Shown: positions 34,958 through 44,276, counted from the stretch's first letter. The stretch is 64,000 nt of DNA from Sabulicella rubraurantiaca (GCF_017355885.1 NZ_JAFEUU010000001.1:1-64000), one strand, 5' to 3'. A program made the numbers and translations. The notes: a model not told the origin generated them from the letters alone.

Positions 34958-36247
34958 CTACTCCGTCAACCGGATGGCCTGGACACGGGGCACCACCGTG
35001 TTGCGCGCGGCGCAGCCTGCGACGCTCGCATTGCCGCCAAAATTCACCGTGTCCGCGACGAGAGAGACGCAGCTCGTGTTCGAGAGGCTCATGTTTCCCA
35101 AGAACTCAAGCGTCGAAGTCGGGAAGTACAAGGCGCCGCCGATCTGGCTGTCGGAGGTGCCATTGACCCGCACCGTGTGGCCGAGGGGTGCGCGCGCGTC
35201 ACGATACATCAGGATGCCGTTCCAAGCCGGGTCCGCAGACTGGGCGGGGGCCTGGAGACTGATCTTCACGTTGCCGTTCAGGTCGGGCCCGCCGATCGTG
35301 CCCGGGGTCCCAGTAAAGACGAGCGTAACACCGGCATCCCCAGTGCAGGTCGGACAGACGATGGCGCCATTCTGTCCCGTGAGGGAGGCATTCGAGAAGT
35401 AATAGGTGCCTGGCGTCAGAGTCACGGTATTGTTGCCGTTCAGCCTCACATCAGAACAATAGGCTTTCCCCGTCGTTTCGTAGGGTTCGAGGATCGTTGG
35501 CTTCGCGTCAGGATAGATGCAGGTGCTGGGACCGAAGGTCGGCAGGACCTTGTCGTTCAGCGAGGCGTAGGGGTCCGGAAGGTTCGGCTGGTACTCGGAA
35601 TACGCACGGGTGAGGGTCAGGCGGCTATTGTTGGCGCAGCCGCTACAGCTGCCGCCCATGACCATCGAGAACACGTTCACCGTGGCCGCGCCCTGAAGGG
35701 TGATGGCACCTGACGCACGTGAGTTCGAAGCCAGAACGCAGCCAGACCCCGCCGTGGTGGAGCTACCGCTGAGCGTCATACTTCCCCGGAGGCTCAGCAC
35801 GCAGCTTTCCGTCGCCGGCTGAACGACCGCGACTGCGCGCGCCCTGACATCCACGTCGGAAGGGGAGAAGATCCGAGAAAGCCCAGGCGTCATCCGCCGC
35901 TGCAACACCACCTCGACGGCTCCGGTTTTCCCGGCGCTTGGACCCGAAGTCGGTGGGACGTTCACCGCAATGGTGGTGCGCGTGTTGGCGACGAAGCCAT
36001 TGCGGCCCGCGACGTTCAGGCTGGCGGCGGAGGCCGAACCGCCGGCGATGATGGCTGCCGCGCCGCCAATCGCCGCCGCATCGGCTGCGTTCTGGGCCGC
36101 GCGCCGCGTCACGTAGAAGAGCCCGCCATCGGTCGCGAGGGCGGTCAGTCCGACGAGGCCGGCGGAGCCGACGGCAAATGCTATCAGCACGGATCCCCGC
36201 CGGTCCGCCAGCCGAAGGCGGGGCGAAATACGTATCATCCCGAACAT
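34958..36247 (-). CDS. TadG-like pilus-associated protein
   Basis: 429 residues from ATG 36247 (AAGG 6 nt upstream). RRGSVLIAFAVGSAGLVGLT near the N-terminus gives the membrane helix. DGGLFYVTRRAAQNAADAAA is the conserved TadG/Tad-domain segment. The large C-terminal region is beta-rich with Cys pairs (GGSCSGCANN, CPTCTGD) and may be surface-exposed. TadG is thought to act in pilus assembly or tip structure. First gene of the minus-strand arm, divergent from flp. Confidence 0.82.
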   Translation of the reverse strand: MFGMIRISPRLRLADRRGSVLIAFAVGSAGLVGLTALATDGGLFYVTRRAAQNAADAAAIGGAAAIIAGGSASAASLNVAGRNGFVANTRTTIAVNVPPTSGPSAGKTGAVEVVLQRRMTPGLSRIFSPSDVDVRARAVAVVQPATESCVLSLRGSMTLSGSSTTAGSGCVLASNSRASGAITLQGAATVNVFSMVMGGSCSGCANNSRLTLTRAYSEYQPNLPDPYASLNDKVLPTFGPSTCIYPDAKPTILEPYETTGKAYCSDVRLNGNNTVTLTPGTYYFSNASLTGQNGAIVCPTCTGDAGVTLVFTGTPGTIGGPDLNGNVKISLQAPAQSADPAWNGILMYRDARAPLGHTVRVNGTSDSQIGGALYFPTSTLEFLGNMSLSNTSCVSLVADTVNFGGNASVAGCAARNTVVPRVQAIRLTE

Positions 36248-36255
36248 ATCAACCC

Positions 36256-36285
36256 TTGCGTGCAGGTTGGAGCGACGCCTATAGA
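36256..36285 (+). promoter_or_regulatory. Putative promoter of flp
   Basis: TTGCGT (36256-36261) and TATAGA (36280-36285) are spaced 18 bp and would start transcription near 36292. The leader would be about 113 nt and would include the hairpin at 36338-36372. Confidence 0.35.
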
Positions 36286-36312
36286 CTATAAAGGCCCAAG
36301 TAAGAAACTCAA
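36285..36312 (-). promoter_or_regulatory. Putative promoter of the tadG-tadE-tadE arm
   Basis: On the minus strand TTGAGT (36307-36312) and TATAGT (36285-36290) are spaced 16 bp, placing the transcript start about 30 bp before the TadG-like ATG. Its -10 abuts that of the opposing flp promoter, so the two may interfere. Confidence 0.35.
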
Positions 36313-36337
36313 CCAAAGAGTGTATTCCTTGGCAAAC

Positions 36338-36372
36338 AAGTCGCTTTTTGGGCGAGCAAAAGCGACTTTTTT
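36338..36372 (+). terminator. Intrinsic-terminator-like hairpin in the flp leader
   Basis: AAGTCGCTTTT (36338-36348) pairs perfectly over 11 bp with AAAAGCGACTT (36358-36368) across a 9-nt loop, followed by a run of six T (36367-36372). It lies 32 bp before the flp start codon and no plus-strand gene ends upstream, so it sits inside the flp transcript as an attenuator or conditional terminator. The minus strand lacks a T run. Confidence 0.6.
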
Positions 36373-36404
36373 CGTCCTCGGCTCGCAACAGAAGGAATTT
36401 GTTC

Positions 36405-36590
36405 ATGGTGCAAGCCGCGACCGCGCTTTTCGCGAAGCTTCAGTCCGACCGCCGTGGCGTGACGGCTCTTGAGTACGGCATCATCGCTGCCGCCGTGGTC
36501 CTGGCCGTTATCGCTGGCATCGCGGGACTGAAGGGCGAGCTGCAGGGTATCTACACGGCCATTACGGCTGGCGTCACCGCCGCAAACTAA
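36405..36590 (+). CDS. flp: Flp/Fap-type major pilin
   Basis: 61 residues, the usual Flp size. The prepilin site is Gly18/Val19 followed by Glu23-Tyr24 (RRG/VTALEYG), the G/xxxxEY motif cut by TadV. A 20-residue hydrophobic helix follows and a short polar tail ends the protein. It is the main subunit of the Tad adhesion pilus. The gene is followed by a 101-bp gap before tadV, allowing higher pilin expression than the machinery. Confidence 0.93.
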   Translation: MVQAATALFAKLQSDRRGVTALEYGIIAAAVVLAVIAGIAGLKGELQGIYTAITAGVTAAN

Positions 36591-36691
36591 CCCTGTGCTG
36601 TCGGCTGCGCCTCGCGCCACCACTTTAGCGCGAGGTCGCAGATTTGCCGCATCCTTGGCTTGTAGGTTAGGATTTCCCAGGGCGAAGCCAC

Positions 36692-37168
36692 ATGACCTAT
36701 ACAGCCGGATTAATCGCGTTCCTCATCCTAACGATCGCAGCTTGGCGGGACATCGCAACGCGGACCATCCCGGACGCTACTAGCCTTTTCATCGCTGGGA
36801 TCGGCGTCGGTGCACGTGGTGCGCTGGGTTTTGAGGCGCTGGCAGTTTCATTGATGAGTGCCGCTCTTCTCTTTCTCGTCCTGCTTTTTCTTTTCTCCCG
36901 CGGTCTCCTCGGCGGCGGGGATGTGAAGCTAGCCTCGGCCCTCGCTGCCGGTTTCACGCCAGCTGCTACCTGGGACTTCGTCGTCGCCACCACGATGGCG
37001 GGCGGCATCCTAGGCATCCTCCATCTCGTCCTCCGCCGCTGGGGGCCGGTTCGGTTCCCCGGCCGCGTGGGTGCGGTGGAGGCTTGGCGCATCCGACGTG
37101 GTGCGCCGCTTCCCTACGGCGTCGCCATCGCTGTGGGGGGAACCCTCGTCCTATTTGGACAGACCTGA
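36692..37168 (+). CDS. tadV: Prepilin peptidase TadV/CpaA
   Basis: 158 residues, a short A24-type aspartic protease without the N-methylase domain. Catalytic aspartates are Asp20 (AAWRDIATRTIPD) and Asp77 (GGGDVKLA). Four hydrophobic segments are visible. It removes the leader of Flp and probably of the TadE pilins. The next gene, cpaB, starts 3 bp after the stop. Confidence 0.93.
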   Translation: MTYTAGLIAFLILTIAAWRDIATRTIPDATSLFIAGIGVGARGALGFEALAVSLMSAALLFLVLLFLFSRGLLGGGDVKLASALAAGFTPAATWDFVVATTMAGGILGILHLVLRRWGPVRFPGRVGAVEAWRIRRGAPLPYGVAIAVGGTLVLFGQT

Positions 37169-37171
37169 CCC

Positions 37172-38026
37172 ATGCCCTTCCGCCTCCTTGCCGTCCTTCT
37201 GCTCCTCCTGACTGCGGGCGGGCTCGGTTACGTTGCGCTCCTCGCCGTTCGACCAAGCGCACCGGTCATCGTGGCCGAGGCCGCGCCCGCTCCGCCCCCG
37301 CCACCGGCCCGGCTCCGGCTGCTAGCTGCTGCACGGCCCCTTCAGGCTGGCACCTTGCTGAAGGACGAGGACTTCACCATCCGCGAGTTCCCAATCGAGG
37401 GGGCGCCGGAAGGCTCGCTGGTTGCCTCAGACGACGTGAAAATCGAACTGCGTGGCGCGATGTTGCGCCGCTGGCTGGAGCCGAATGGGACTCTCACTCG
37501 CGCGGATGTCCTGCATCCGCGCGATCGTGGCTTCCTGGCCGCCGTGCTGCGGCCTGGCGCTCGTGCCATGGCCGTGGGGGTGGACGCGGTCACCGGGGCG
37601 GCCGGCCTGATCTGGCCCGGCGACCAGGTGGATGTGCTGTTGACCCAGGAGCTTGAAGGTGGCGGCGTCACCGCCGCGCGTCGCTATGTTGGCGAGACGG
37701 TGCTGAACGGCGCACGCGTCATCGCTGTGGACCAGCAATTTACGCAGGGTGCCGGCCCGACCGATTCAGGTCCGCGCAACGTGGCACGCACGGTCACCCT
37801 TGAGGTGTCCGCCGAGCAGGCGGAGCGCCTCGCCGTCGCCCAGCGCCTGGGGCGTCTTTCCCTCACGGTGCGCGCCATCGAACAGTCAAGCGATAAGCCC
37901 TCGCTTGTCTCGACCGCTCCCGTTCCGACCTTTGGCGGCGATGTGTCCCGCGCCCTGCTGCCGGGAGACGGGGTGCGAATGCGCCTGATCCAAGGTGGCG
38001 ACCAGACAGAGGTAAGTTTTCGATGA
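37172..38026 (+). CDS. cpaB: Tad pilus assembly protein CpaB/RcpC
   Basis: 284 residues. An N-terminal membrane helix (~4-25), then a Pro-rich linker (APAPPPPPARLRL), an SAF/AFP-like domain (AARPLQAGTLLKDEDF) and the RcpC/CpaB domain (VTGAAGLIWPGDQVDVLLTQ). It is thought to guide pilus assembly at the outer-membrane secretin. Its stop overlaps the cpaC start (ATGATG), so the two are coupled. Confidence 0.93.
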   Translation: MPFRLLAVLLLLLTAGGLGYVALLAVRPSAPVIVAEAAPAPPPPPARLRLLAAARPLQAGTLLKDEDFTIREFPIEGAPEGSLVASDDVKIELRGAMLRRWLEPNGTLTRADVLHPRDRGFLAAVLRPGARAMAVGVDAVTGAAGLIWPGDQVDVLLTQELEGGGVTAARRYVGETVLNGARVIAVDQQFTQGAGPTDSGPRNVARTVTLEVSAEQAERLAVAQRLGRLSLTVRAIEQSSDKPSLVSTAPVPTFGGDVSRALLPGDGVRMRLIQGGDQTEVSFR

Positions 38027-39531
38027 TGCGCCTTGCCTTTTTCGCGGGCTTTCTGGGCATTGCCGGCTCAGCCCTCGCGCAGGTGCCGGCTCCTGCAATG
38101 CAGGCCACGCCTCTGACCCCAGCGACCTCCGTCGCACCGGCTGTGCCGGTCCCGCTCCGCCTCGAGGCGGGCACGGGGCGCATGCTGACCCTGCCGGCTC
38201 CGGCGGCGACGGTCCTCGCCGCGGATCCGCGCGTCGCGCGCGTGCAGGCAGCCTCGCCGACCAGCCTGTTCCTGATGGCAGTCGGCAACGGCCGCACGAC
38301 GCTCATCGCGACGGACAGCAACGGTGCACCAGTCGCGCAATACGACATCACCGTCTTCGGTGGGCGTTCCGAGGGCGCGGCGTCCCTGCCAATGGGCGCG
38401 GCGATGGGAGCGCAGCCCTCCAGCGCACCGCCGCCGCCCCCCAGCGCCGCGGCGGTGGAGGCGACGTTGCGGCAGGCTGTCGGCCCGAATTTGCGTGTCC
38501 TCTCCAATACGGGCGGTCTAATCCTCACCGGAACCGTTGCGACGGCAGCAGAGGCTCAGCGCGCCCTCGCCATCGCACGCGGCTTCGCTGGGGAAGGACG
38601 CTCCGTCCTCAACCAGCTCGAAGTGCTGCAGTCGGTGCAGGTGAATCTGCGGGTCCGCGTCGCCGAGATTTCTCGGCAGGTCACGCGGGACCTGGGCTTC
38701 AACTGGCAGGCCATCGGCCGCGTGGGCGAGTTCGTCATCGGCCTCCGGACCGGTCCCTCGGCTGCGCAGGTGCTTTCGGCGATCACTGGTGCGGCAGGCG
38801 CTGCCGGCTCCGCGGCCGCGCCTGCCCGGTTTGGTGTCGGCATCCAATCCCGTCGCCTCGACATCAACGGCGTCATCGACGCCCTGGCCGCCGATCAACT
38901 CATCACCATCCTCGCGGAGCCAAATCTCACCGCCCAGTCGGGCGAGACGGCCAGCTTCCTCGCGGGCGGCGAGTTCCCGGTTCCGGTGGCAGCGAACCTG
39001 ACCGGTCAGGTCACGGTGGATTTCAAGCAATTCGGCGTTTCGCTCGCCTTCGTGCCGACTGTGCTAGCGCCGGACCGGCTGAACCTGCGCGTCCGGCCCG
39101 AGGTGAGCGAGCTTTCGGAAAATGGCGCGATCAATCTGCCCATCGCCGGCGGCACACTGCGGATTCCGGCGCTGACGGTCCGCCGCGCCGAAACGACGGT
39201 GGAACTCGGCAGTGGCCAGAGCTTCGCGATCGCGGGGCTGCTCCAGCGGAGCAGCGGCCAGGTCGGCCAGGGGATCGCGGGCCTCAGCGAGGTACCGGTC
39301 CTTGGCGCCTTGTTCCGGTCCACCCGCTTCCAACAGGCGGAGACGGAGCTCGTGATCATCATCACGCCGTATCTGGTTCGTCCTGCCGCGAGCCAGCAGA
39401 CCCTCGTGGCGCCCACCGATGGTTTCCGCCCGGCCACCGACCTCGACCGCATCCTGCGGCACAGGCAGATCGCCGCTGGCCGCACGCCAACGCCGCTGCC
39501 CGCCCTGGATGCGGGCTTCATCCTGGATTGA
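38023..39531 (+). CDS. cpaC: Tad secretin CpaC/RcpA
   Basis: 502 residues. Signal peptide 1-20 (FAGFLGIAGSALAQ), an N-terminal pilus-associated domain (RMLTLPAPAATVLAADPRVA), a BON/N1-like part (~165-205), then the secretin core: VNLRVRVAEISRQVTRDLGF, LAEPNLTAQSGETASFLAGG and VPVLGALFRSTRFQQAETEL. It forms the outer-membrane channel for the pilus. A short lipoprotein gene follows after 4 bp. Confidence 0.95.
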   Translation: MMRLAFFAGFLGIAGSALAQVPAPAMQATPLTPATSVAPAVPVPLRLEAGTGRMLTLPAPAATVLAADPRVARVQAASPTSLFLMAVGNGRTTLIATDSNGAPVAQYDITVFGGRSEGAASLPMGAAMGAQPSSAPPPPPSAAAVEATLRQAVGPNLRVLSNTGGLILTGTVATAAEAQRALAIARGFAGEGRSVLNQLEVLQSVQVNLRVRVAEISRQVTRDLGFNWQAIGRVGEFVIGLRTGPSAAQVLSAITGAAGAAGSAAAPARFGVGIQSRRLDINGVIDALAADQLITILAEPNLTAQSGETASFLAGGEFPVPVAANLTGQVTVDFKQFGVSLAFVPTVLAPDRLNLRVRPEVSELSENGAINLPIAGGTLRIPALTVRRAETTVELGSGQSFAIAGLLQRSSGQVGQGIAGLSEVPVLGALFRSTRFQQAETELVIIITPYLVRPAASQQTLVAPTDGFRPATDLDRILRHRQIAAGRTPTPLPALDAGFILD

Positions 39532-39535
39532 CCCG

Positions 39536-39841
39536 ATGCGCGCCGCACCGCTCCTCCTCCTGCTCGCTGCCTGCGCTCCTTTGACGCAAGATCCGTTTGA
39601 TCGTCCCGGCACCTGGCGTGCCACGGGCGCGAATGACGCCAATCTCCGCGCCATGGTGGCCGAGCCGCGCGACCTGCGGCAGGGGAGGGCGGCACTCACA
39701 ACACGGGGACAGGCCGCGACGCCGGGCGTGGACCGGTTACTGGCGGGGCAGGTTCCGGAGCTCCCCAACCCTCGCTCGTCCAACCCGGCCCCCGCGATCA
39801 CCATCGCCCCCGCTGCCGGAGGCGGAAATGTCGCACGTTGA
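39536..39841 (+). CDS. Small CpaD-like lipoprotein
   Basis: 101 residues. The start LLLLLAACAPLTQ contains a lipobox with the acylated Cys at about residue 12. DPFDRPGTWRATGANDANLR matches part of the opening region of CpaD pilus lipoproteins, but the remaining ~150 residues of CpaD are missing. It lies where cpaD normally sits and overlaps cpaE by 14 bp. It may be a reduced CpaD that serves as the secretin's lipoprotein partner. Confidence 0.7.
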   Translation: MRAAPLLLLLAACAPLTQDPFDRPGTWRATGANDANLRAMVAEPRDLRQGRAALTTRGQAATPGVDRLLAGQVPELPNPRSSNPAPAITIAPAAGGGNVAR

Positions 39842-41051
39842 CGCGACGCTTCCCCTTGCTGTCGAGGGGGACCGGCTAGCCCTCGCGGCCTGGATCGCGG
39901 ATGAGGCGAGTGAAGATGCGGTCCGCGCCGGGTTGCCTGACATTGCCGCCGGCTCAGCGATCCGACGTGGAAACATCCGCGCCGCGATCAAGGCCCTGGC
40001 CCAGCAGCCGACGCCCCGCCTCCTCCTTGTGGACATCGAGGGTGACGCCTCGCCACTCCAGGCACTGGACGCGCTTTCCGCCGTCTGCGCACCCGATGTG
40101 CGGGTGATCGTGCTGGGCGACCGATCCGATATCGGCTTCTACCGCCAACTCACACGCGAGCTTGGAGTGGATGAGTATCTTCCGAAGCCCCTGACGCGAG
40201 ACACGATCTCCGGAGTGCTGAGGCGCCGCATGTCCGAAGCTCCCGAAGGCGAGGGCGCGGCTGGTGCGCGGGGCGGCCGGCTCGTCGCGGTGATGGGCGT
40301 TCGCGGCGGCGCGGGCGGCACGACAATTGCCGCGAACCTCGCGATGCAGATTGCCAGCGACACGCGCGGCCATGTCTGCCTTCTGGACATGAACCTGCGT
40401 GGGGGCAATGCGGCCCTGCTGCTCGGCGTGCAGCCAAGTGGCGCGCTGAGGACCGCTCTCGAGCAGCCCGAACGCGCCGATGCGCTCTTCATTGACCGGG
40501 TCGCGGTGCCGGTGACGGAGCGCCTGAGGGTCATCGCGTCGGAGGAGCCGCTGGGGAGCCAGCCGGCACCCACGGAGGAAGGGGTCAGGCACCTGCTCGA
40601 CCTCCTGCTGCAACGCTTCAACGTCGTTGTGGCGGATGTTGCCCTGCCGCCCAGTGCGGCGGAGCGCACGCTTCTTTCGCGCGCGCGGCAGCGCGTGCTG
40701 GTCATGACGCCCGAGGTGACTCAGATCCGCGACATGATGGCGGCCCGCACCTTCCTTTCCGAACTGCCGGGAGACGGCTCGACCATCTCGGTGCTCAATC
40801 GCGCCAATGCACGCTGGGGGCTCGAGACGAAGCTCTTGGAGCAGGGGCTCGGCGGCAAGCCGGATATCCGCCTGCCCGACCTTCCCGTGGAACTGGCGAA
40901 GGCTGCCAATATTGGTCGCGCGGCAGTGCTTGATTATCCGGCATGGCGCAAGGCCCTTGCGCCGCTCGTGCAGGAGGCGACCGGCCACCGCCTGGTCGAC
41001 GCCCAAGCCAGCGGGCTGGGCCAGATCTTCAAGGGGCTGTTCCGGCGATGA
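39828..41051 (+). CDS. cpaE: Tad pilus localisation ATPase CpaE/TadZ
   Basis: 407 residues from ATG 39828. A receiver-like N-terminal domain (~60-130: PRLLLVDIEGDASPLQALDA to DEYLPKPLTRDTI) precedes a ParA/MinD-like ATPase. The P-loop GVRGGAGGTTIA has Arg where the signature Lys of deviant Walker A motifs would be, and DMNLRGGNAALLLG is the Walker A' region. TadZ directs the pilus machine to its cell position. The stop overlaps the cpaF start (ATGA). Confidence 0.93.
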   Translation: MSHVDATLPLAVEGDRLALAAWIADEASEDAVRAGLPDIAAGSAIRRGNIRAAIKALAQQPTPRLLLVDIEGDASPLQALDALSAVCAPDVRVIVLGDRSDIGFYRQLTRELGVDEYLPKPLTRDTISGVLRRRMSEAPEGEGAAGARGGRLVAVMGVRGGAGGTTIAANLAMQIASDTRGHVCLLDMNLRGGNAALLLGVQPSGALRTALEQPERADALFIDRVAVPVTERLRVIASEEPLGSQPAPTEEGVRHLLDLLLQRFNVVVADVALPPSAAERTLLSRARQRVLVMTPEVTQIRDMMAARTFLSELPGDGSTISVLNRANARWGLETKLLEQGLGGKPDIRLPDLPVELAKAANIGRAAVLDYPAWRKALAPLVQEATGHRLVDAQASGLGQIFKGLFRR

Positions 41052-42397
41052 GGAATTTCGGGCGCCGCGTCGACCCACTCGTGCTTCCGGTTTCGCCGGG
41101 CGCTGCGGGGAATGACGATCCCGCGCCTGAACTCAATACGGGCGACGACCTGCCCGAAGAACTGCGCACGCGCGTAATGCAGCAGGTCGATCCCGTCGCT
41201 GCCGCGAAGCTCGACATGGCACAGCTGCGGCGGGAGTTCGAGGCGCTCGTCCATTCCATCGCCCAGCAGGACCGGATCGAGGTCACCGCGCGTCAGCAGC
41301 AGCGCCTTGCGGAAGACATCGCCTGGGAGATGGCCGGATACGGGCCACTCGAGCCGCTCCTGAAGGACGAGACGATCAGCGACATCATGGTGAACGGCCC
41401 GGATCGGGTCTTCATCGAGGTGCGTGGCAAGACTCAGCTCTCCAAGGTCCGCTTCCGCTCTTCGCAGCAGGTGGCGAATATCGCGCAGAAGATGGCGGCG
41501 GCCGTGGGACGCCGTGTCGATGAGTCAAGCCCGCTCCTGGATTGCCGCCTCGCCGATGGCAGCCGTGTCAACGTGGTCTTCCCGCCGCTCGCCCTGGACG
41601 GGCCGTGCCTGTCCATCCGGAAATTCTCGAAGAAGAAGCTCGACTTCAACGCGATGGTCGAGAATGGGAGCCTTTCTGCACCCGTTGGGCGCGTGCTGGA
41701 AATCGCGGCTCGCTGCCGCTTGAACATCGTGATCTCGGGCGGCACGGGTTCGGGCAAGACGACGATGCTCAACGCCATGAGCCGCCTGATCGACCATGAC
41801 GAGCGCATCGTCACCATCGAGGACGCGGCCGAACTTCAGCTTCAGCAGCCCCATGTCGTGCGGCTGGAAACCCGCCCGATGAACCTAGAAGGCAAGGGCG
41901 AGATCACGCAGCGCGACCTGCTGAAAAACGCGCTGCGAATGCGTCCCGACCGCATCATCGTCGGCGAGGTGCGTGGCGCCGAGGCCTTCGACATGCTGCA
42001 GGCCATGAACACGGGCCATGACGGAAGCATCTGCACGGTCCATGCCAACACCACGCGCGACGCCGCCATCCGCATCGAGAACATGGTGCAGATGGGCAGC
42101 ATGTCGCTGCCGGTGCGCGCCATCCGCACTCAGATCGCCAGCGCGGTGGACCTTATCGTCCAGATCGAACGCATGCGCGACGGCTCCCGTCGCGTCACCC
42201 AGGTCTCCGAAGTCTGCGGCCTGGAGGGCGAGGTCATCACGATGAACGAGGTCTTCACCTTCGTGTATGATGGCGAAGACGCCACCGGCAGGATCCGCGG
42301 GCATTATGAGACGCCGCGTGTGCGCCCCTCCTTCATCGAGAAGCTGCGCTATTTCGGCCTTGATGAAGTCTGGATGCGGGCAATCCAGGAAGCCTGA
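41048..42397 (+). CDS. cpaF: Tad secretion ATPase CpaF/TadA
   Basis: 449 residues. A GspE/VirB11-type hexameric ATPase that powers Flp secretion and assembly. A helical N-terminal part (~45-110), [19 protein letters not shown], Walker [13 protein letters not shown], Asp box [20 protein letters not shown], Walker [21 protein letters not shown] and His box [13 protein letters not shown] are all intact. Followed 2 bp later by tadB. Confidence 0.97.
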   Translation: MRNFGRRVDPLVLPVSPGAAGNDDPAPELNTGDDLPEELRTRVMQQVDPVAAAKLDMAQLRREFEALVHSIAQQDRIEVTARQQQRLAEDIAWEMAGYGPLEPLLKDETISDIMVNGPDRVFIEVRGKTQLSKVRFRSSQQVANIAQKMAAAVGRRVDESSPLLDCRLADGSRVNVVFPPLALDGPCLSIRKFSKKKLDFNAMVENGSLSAPVGRVLEIAARCRLNIVISGGTGSGKTTMLNAMSRLIDHDERIVTIEDAAELQLQQPHVVRLETRPMNLEGKGEITQRDLLKNALRMRPDRIIVGEVRGAEAFDMLQAMNTGHDGSICTVHANTTRDAAIRIENMVQMGSMSLPVRAIRTQIASAVDLIVQIERMRDGSRRVTQVSEVCGLEGEVITMNEVFTFVYDGEDATGRIRGHYETPRVRPSFIEKLRYFGLDEVWMRAIQEA

Positions 42398-42399
42398 GC

Positions 42400-43335
42400 A
42401 TGGCTGTCGCACTCATCCTCCTCGTCGCCTTCTGCCTCGTCCTCTGGGCCCTGTGGCTCATGCGCGATGGCACGGCCCGGCGGGTGCGCGACCGCGTACG
42501 GGAGGTTGGCGGCGCAGGGACAACCCCTGTCGTGGCCGCGATGCGCGGGTCCAGCATTCGGATTTCCGAAGCGGGGGAGGGAGGACGCGCCGCGCGCTTC
42601 TTCCGCTACCGTCCGGAACTGCCTTCGCGCTTGCCTGTCGTCGTCGTCGCGGCACTCGGCGGAGCTGTCGCGCTCTTCGCCTACTGGAGGGTGTCGGGAT
42701 GGTTCGGAATGCCGGTTGGCTTGGCCGGTGGCGCCGTCGGTGGCATCCTCGCGACGCGAACCCTCTTCTCCTGGCAGGCGCAGGCCTATCTCCGCCCGCT
42801 CTTTGAGCAATTGCCCGATGCGCTTGGCTTCGTGGTCCGGTCGGTCAAGGCTGGCCTGCCGGTCGCTGAGGCGCTTCGCGGCCTTGCACGCGAAATGCCT
42901 GAGCCGACACGCAGCGAGTTCGGCCGCGTCGTGGGCGAGATCTCCATCGGAAGGCCCGTGGAACTGGCGCTCTGGCGCCTCTATAAGCGCACCGGCTTGA
43001 CCGAGTATGCCTTCTTCGCCGTGACGCTCGGCCTCCAGGCGCAGACCGGCGGCAGCTTGGCCGAAACGCTCGAGAACCTCGCGGAGATCGTCCGCAAGCG
43101 CGTGGCGATGCGCTCCCGTGCACGCGCCCTTGCCGCGGAGGGGCGCATGTCCGCAGCGATCCTCGTGGCGATGCCTTTCGTCGCGGGGCTCGGGCTGATG
43201 CTTCTCTCGCCCGGATACATGGATGTGTTCTTTCAGACAGAGACGGGTCAGCAGCTCCTCATCACCGGGGCCACGCTGCTCGGCCTCGGCCTCCTCACCA
43301 TTCGCTGGCTGATCCAGCGCGCGACGACCGACTGA
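42400..43335 (+). CDS. tadB: Tad inner-membrane platform protein TadB
   Basis: 311 residues. One membrane helix at the N-terminus (ILLVAFCLVLWALWLM), two near 80-125 and two at the C-terminus flank a T2SSF domain (LFEQLPDALGFVVRSVKAGL, then GLQAQTGGSLAETLENLAEI). It forms the inner-membrane platform with TadC. TGATGA links it to tadC (overlap of 1 bp). Confidence 0.95.
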   Translation: MAVALILLVAFCLVLWALWLMRDGTARRVRDRVREVGGAGTTPVVAAMRGSSIRISEAGEGGRAARFFRYRPELPSRLPVVVVAALGGAVALFAYWRVSGWFGMPVGLAGGAVGGILATRTLFSWQAQAYLRPLFEQLPDALGFVVRSVKAGLPVAEALRGLAREMPEPTRSEFGRVVGEISIGRPVELALWRLYKRTGLTEYAFFAVTLGLQAQTGGSLAETLENLAEIVRKRVAMRSRARALAAEGRMSAAILVAMPFVAGLGLMLLSPGYMDVFFQTETGQQLLITGATLLGLGLLTIRWLIQRATTD

Positions 43336-44276
43336 TGACCCCTTTCGCCCTCGCTGCCCTCGCCGGGCTTGGTTCGCTGCTCCTGGTCAGCATCGCCTCC
43401 TTCCTGCTGAATCGGGAGGCCGCGCGCCGTGATTTGAGCCGGCGCATCCGCAGCATATCGAGCATGGAGGAGGAGGGGCCTGATGCGGGCCGCGCACCCA
43501 TCCTCGGCGGTGTCATCGGCCTCCTTCGTCAGATCGGCGAGGCTCTCCGCCGCCGATCGATCTTCTCGCCGCCCGAGGTGTCGCAGCTCGAGCAGGCGGT
43601 CGCCGCTTCGGGCCTGCCGATCGGGCAGGCGGTGCCGATCTTCATTGGCACGAAGGTGGTGCTCCTCGTGCTGACTCCGCTTGCTGGCTTGGTCATTGCG
43701 ATCCTGCGAGGCTCGGAGACGCAGGGAATACTGCTCTCGGTGGCCCTCGGGCTCGTCCTCGGGATCATGCTTCCTGGCTGGATCCTGAAGATGGTGCGCA
43801 AGCCATACGTCAAGGCGCTGCAGCGCGGACTGCCCGACTCGCTCGACCTCCTCGTGGTCTGCGCCGAGGCCGGGCTTGGCCTCGACAGCGCGGTCGAGCG
43901 CGTGGCGCTGGAGATGCGTGCCTCGAACCAAGCTGTCGCGCGCGAATTCAGCGTGCTCGGGCAGGAACTCCGGGTGTTGCCCGACCGGCGAGAGGCACTG
44001 GACCGGCTGGGTGAGCGCACGGGGCTCGAGGGGTTCCGCCGCGTCTCCGCGACCTTATCACAGACCTTTCGCTACGGAACGCCGCTTGCGCAGGCACTGC
44101 GCGTCCTGGCCGCAGAAATGCGCCAGGAGCGGATGATCAGCCTGGAAGAGCGCGCGGCGCGGCTCCCGGCGCTGCTCGTCTTGCCGCTCATCATTTTCAT
44201 CATGCCTTGTCTCTTCATCGTGCTGATCGGCCCTTCGGCTATTCAACTCGGCTCCCATTTCGGAGGTTCCCCATGA
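43335..44276 (+). CDS. tadC: Tad inner-membrane platform protein TadC
   Basis: 313 residues with a T2SSF domain (LQRGLPDSLDLLVVCAEAGL, then FRYGTPLAQALRVLAAEMRQ) and membrane helices at about 3-22, 115-150 and 280-305. It pairs with TadB in the platform. The stop overlaps the tadD start (ATGA). Confidence 0.95.
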   Translation: MTPFALAALAGLGSLLLVSIASFLLNREAARRDLSRRIRSISSMEEEGPDAGRAPILGGVIGLLRQIGEALRRRSIFSPPEVSQLEQAVAASGLPIGQAVPIFIGTKVVLLVLTPLAGLVIAILRGSETQGILLSVALGLVLGIMLPGWILKMVRKPYVKALQRGLPDSLDLLVVCAEAGLGLDSAVERVALEMRASNQAVAREFSVLGQELRVLPDRREALDRLGERTGLEGFRRVSATLSQTFRYGTPLAQALRVLAAEMRQERMISLEERAARLPALLVLPLIIFIMPCLFIVLIGPSAIQLGSHFGGSP

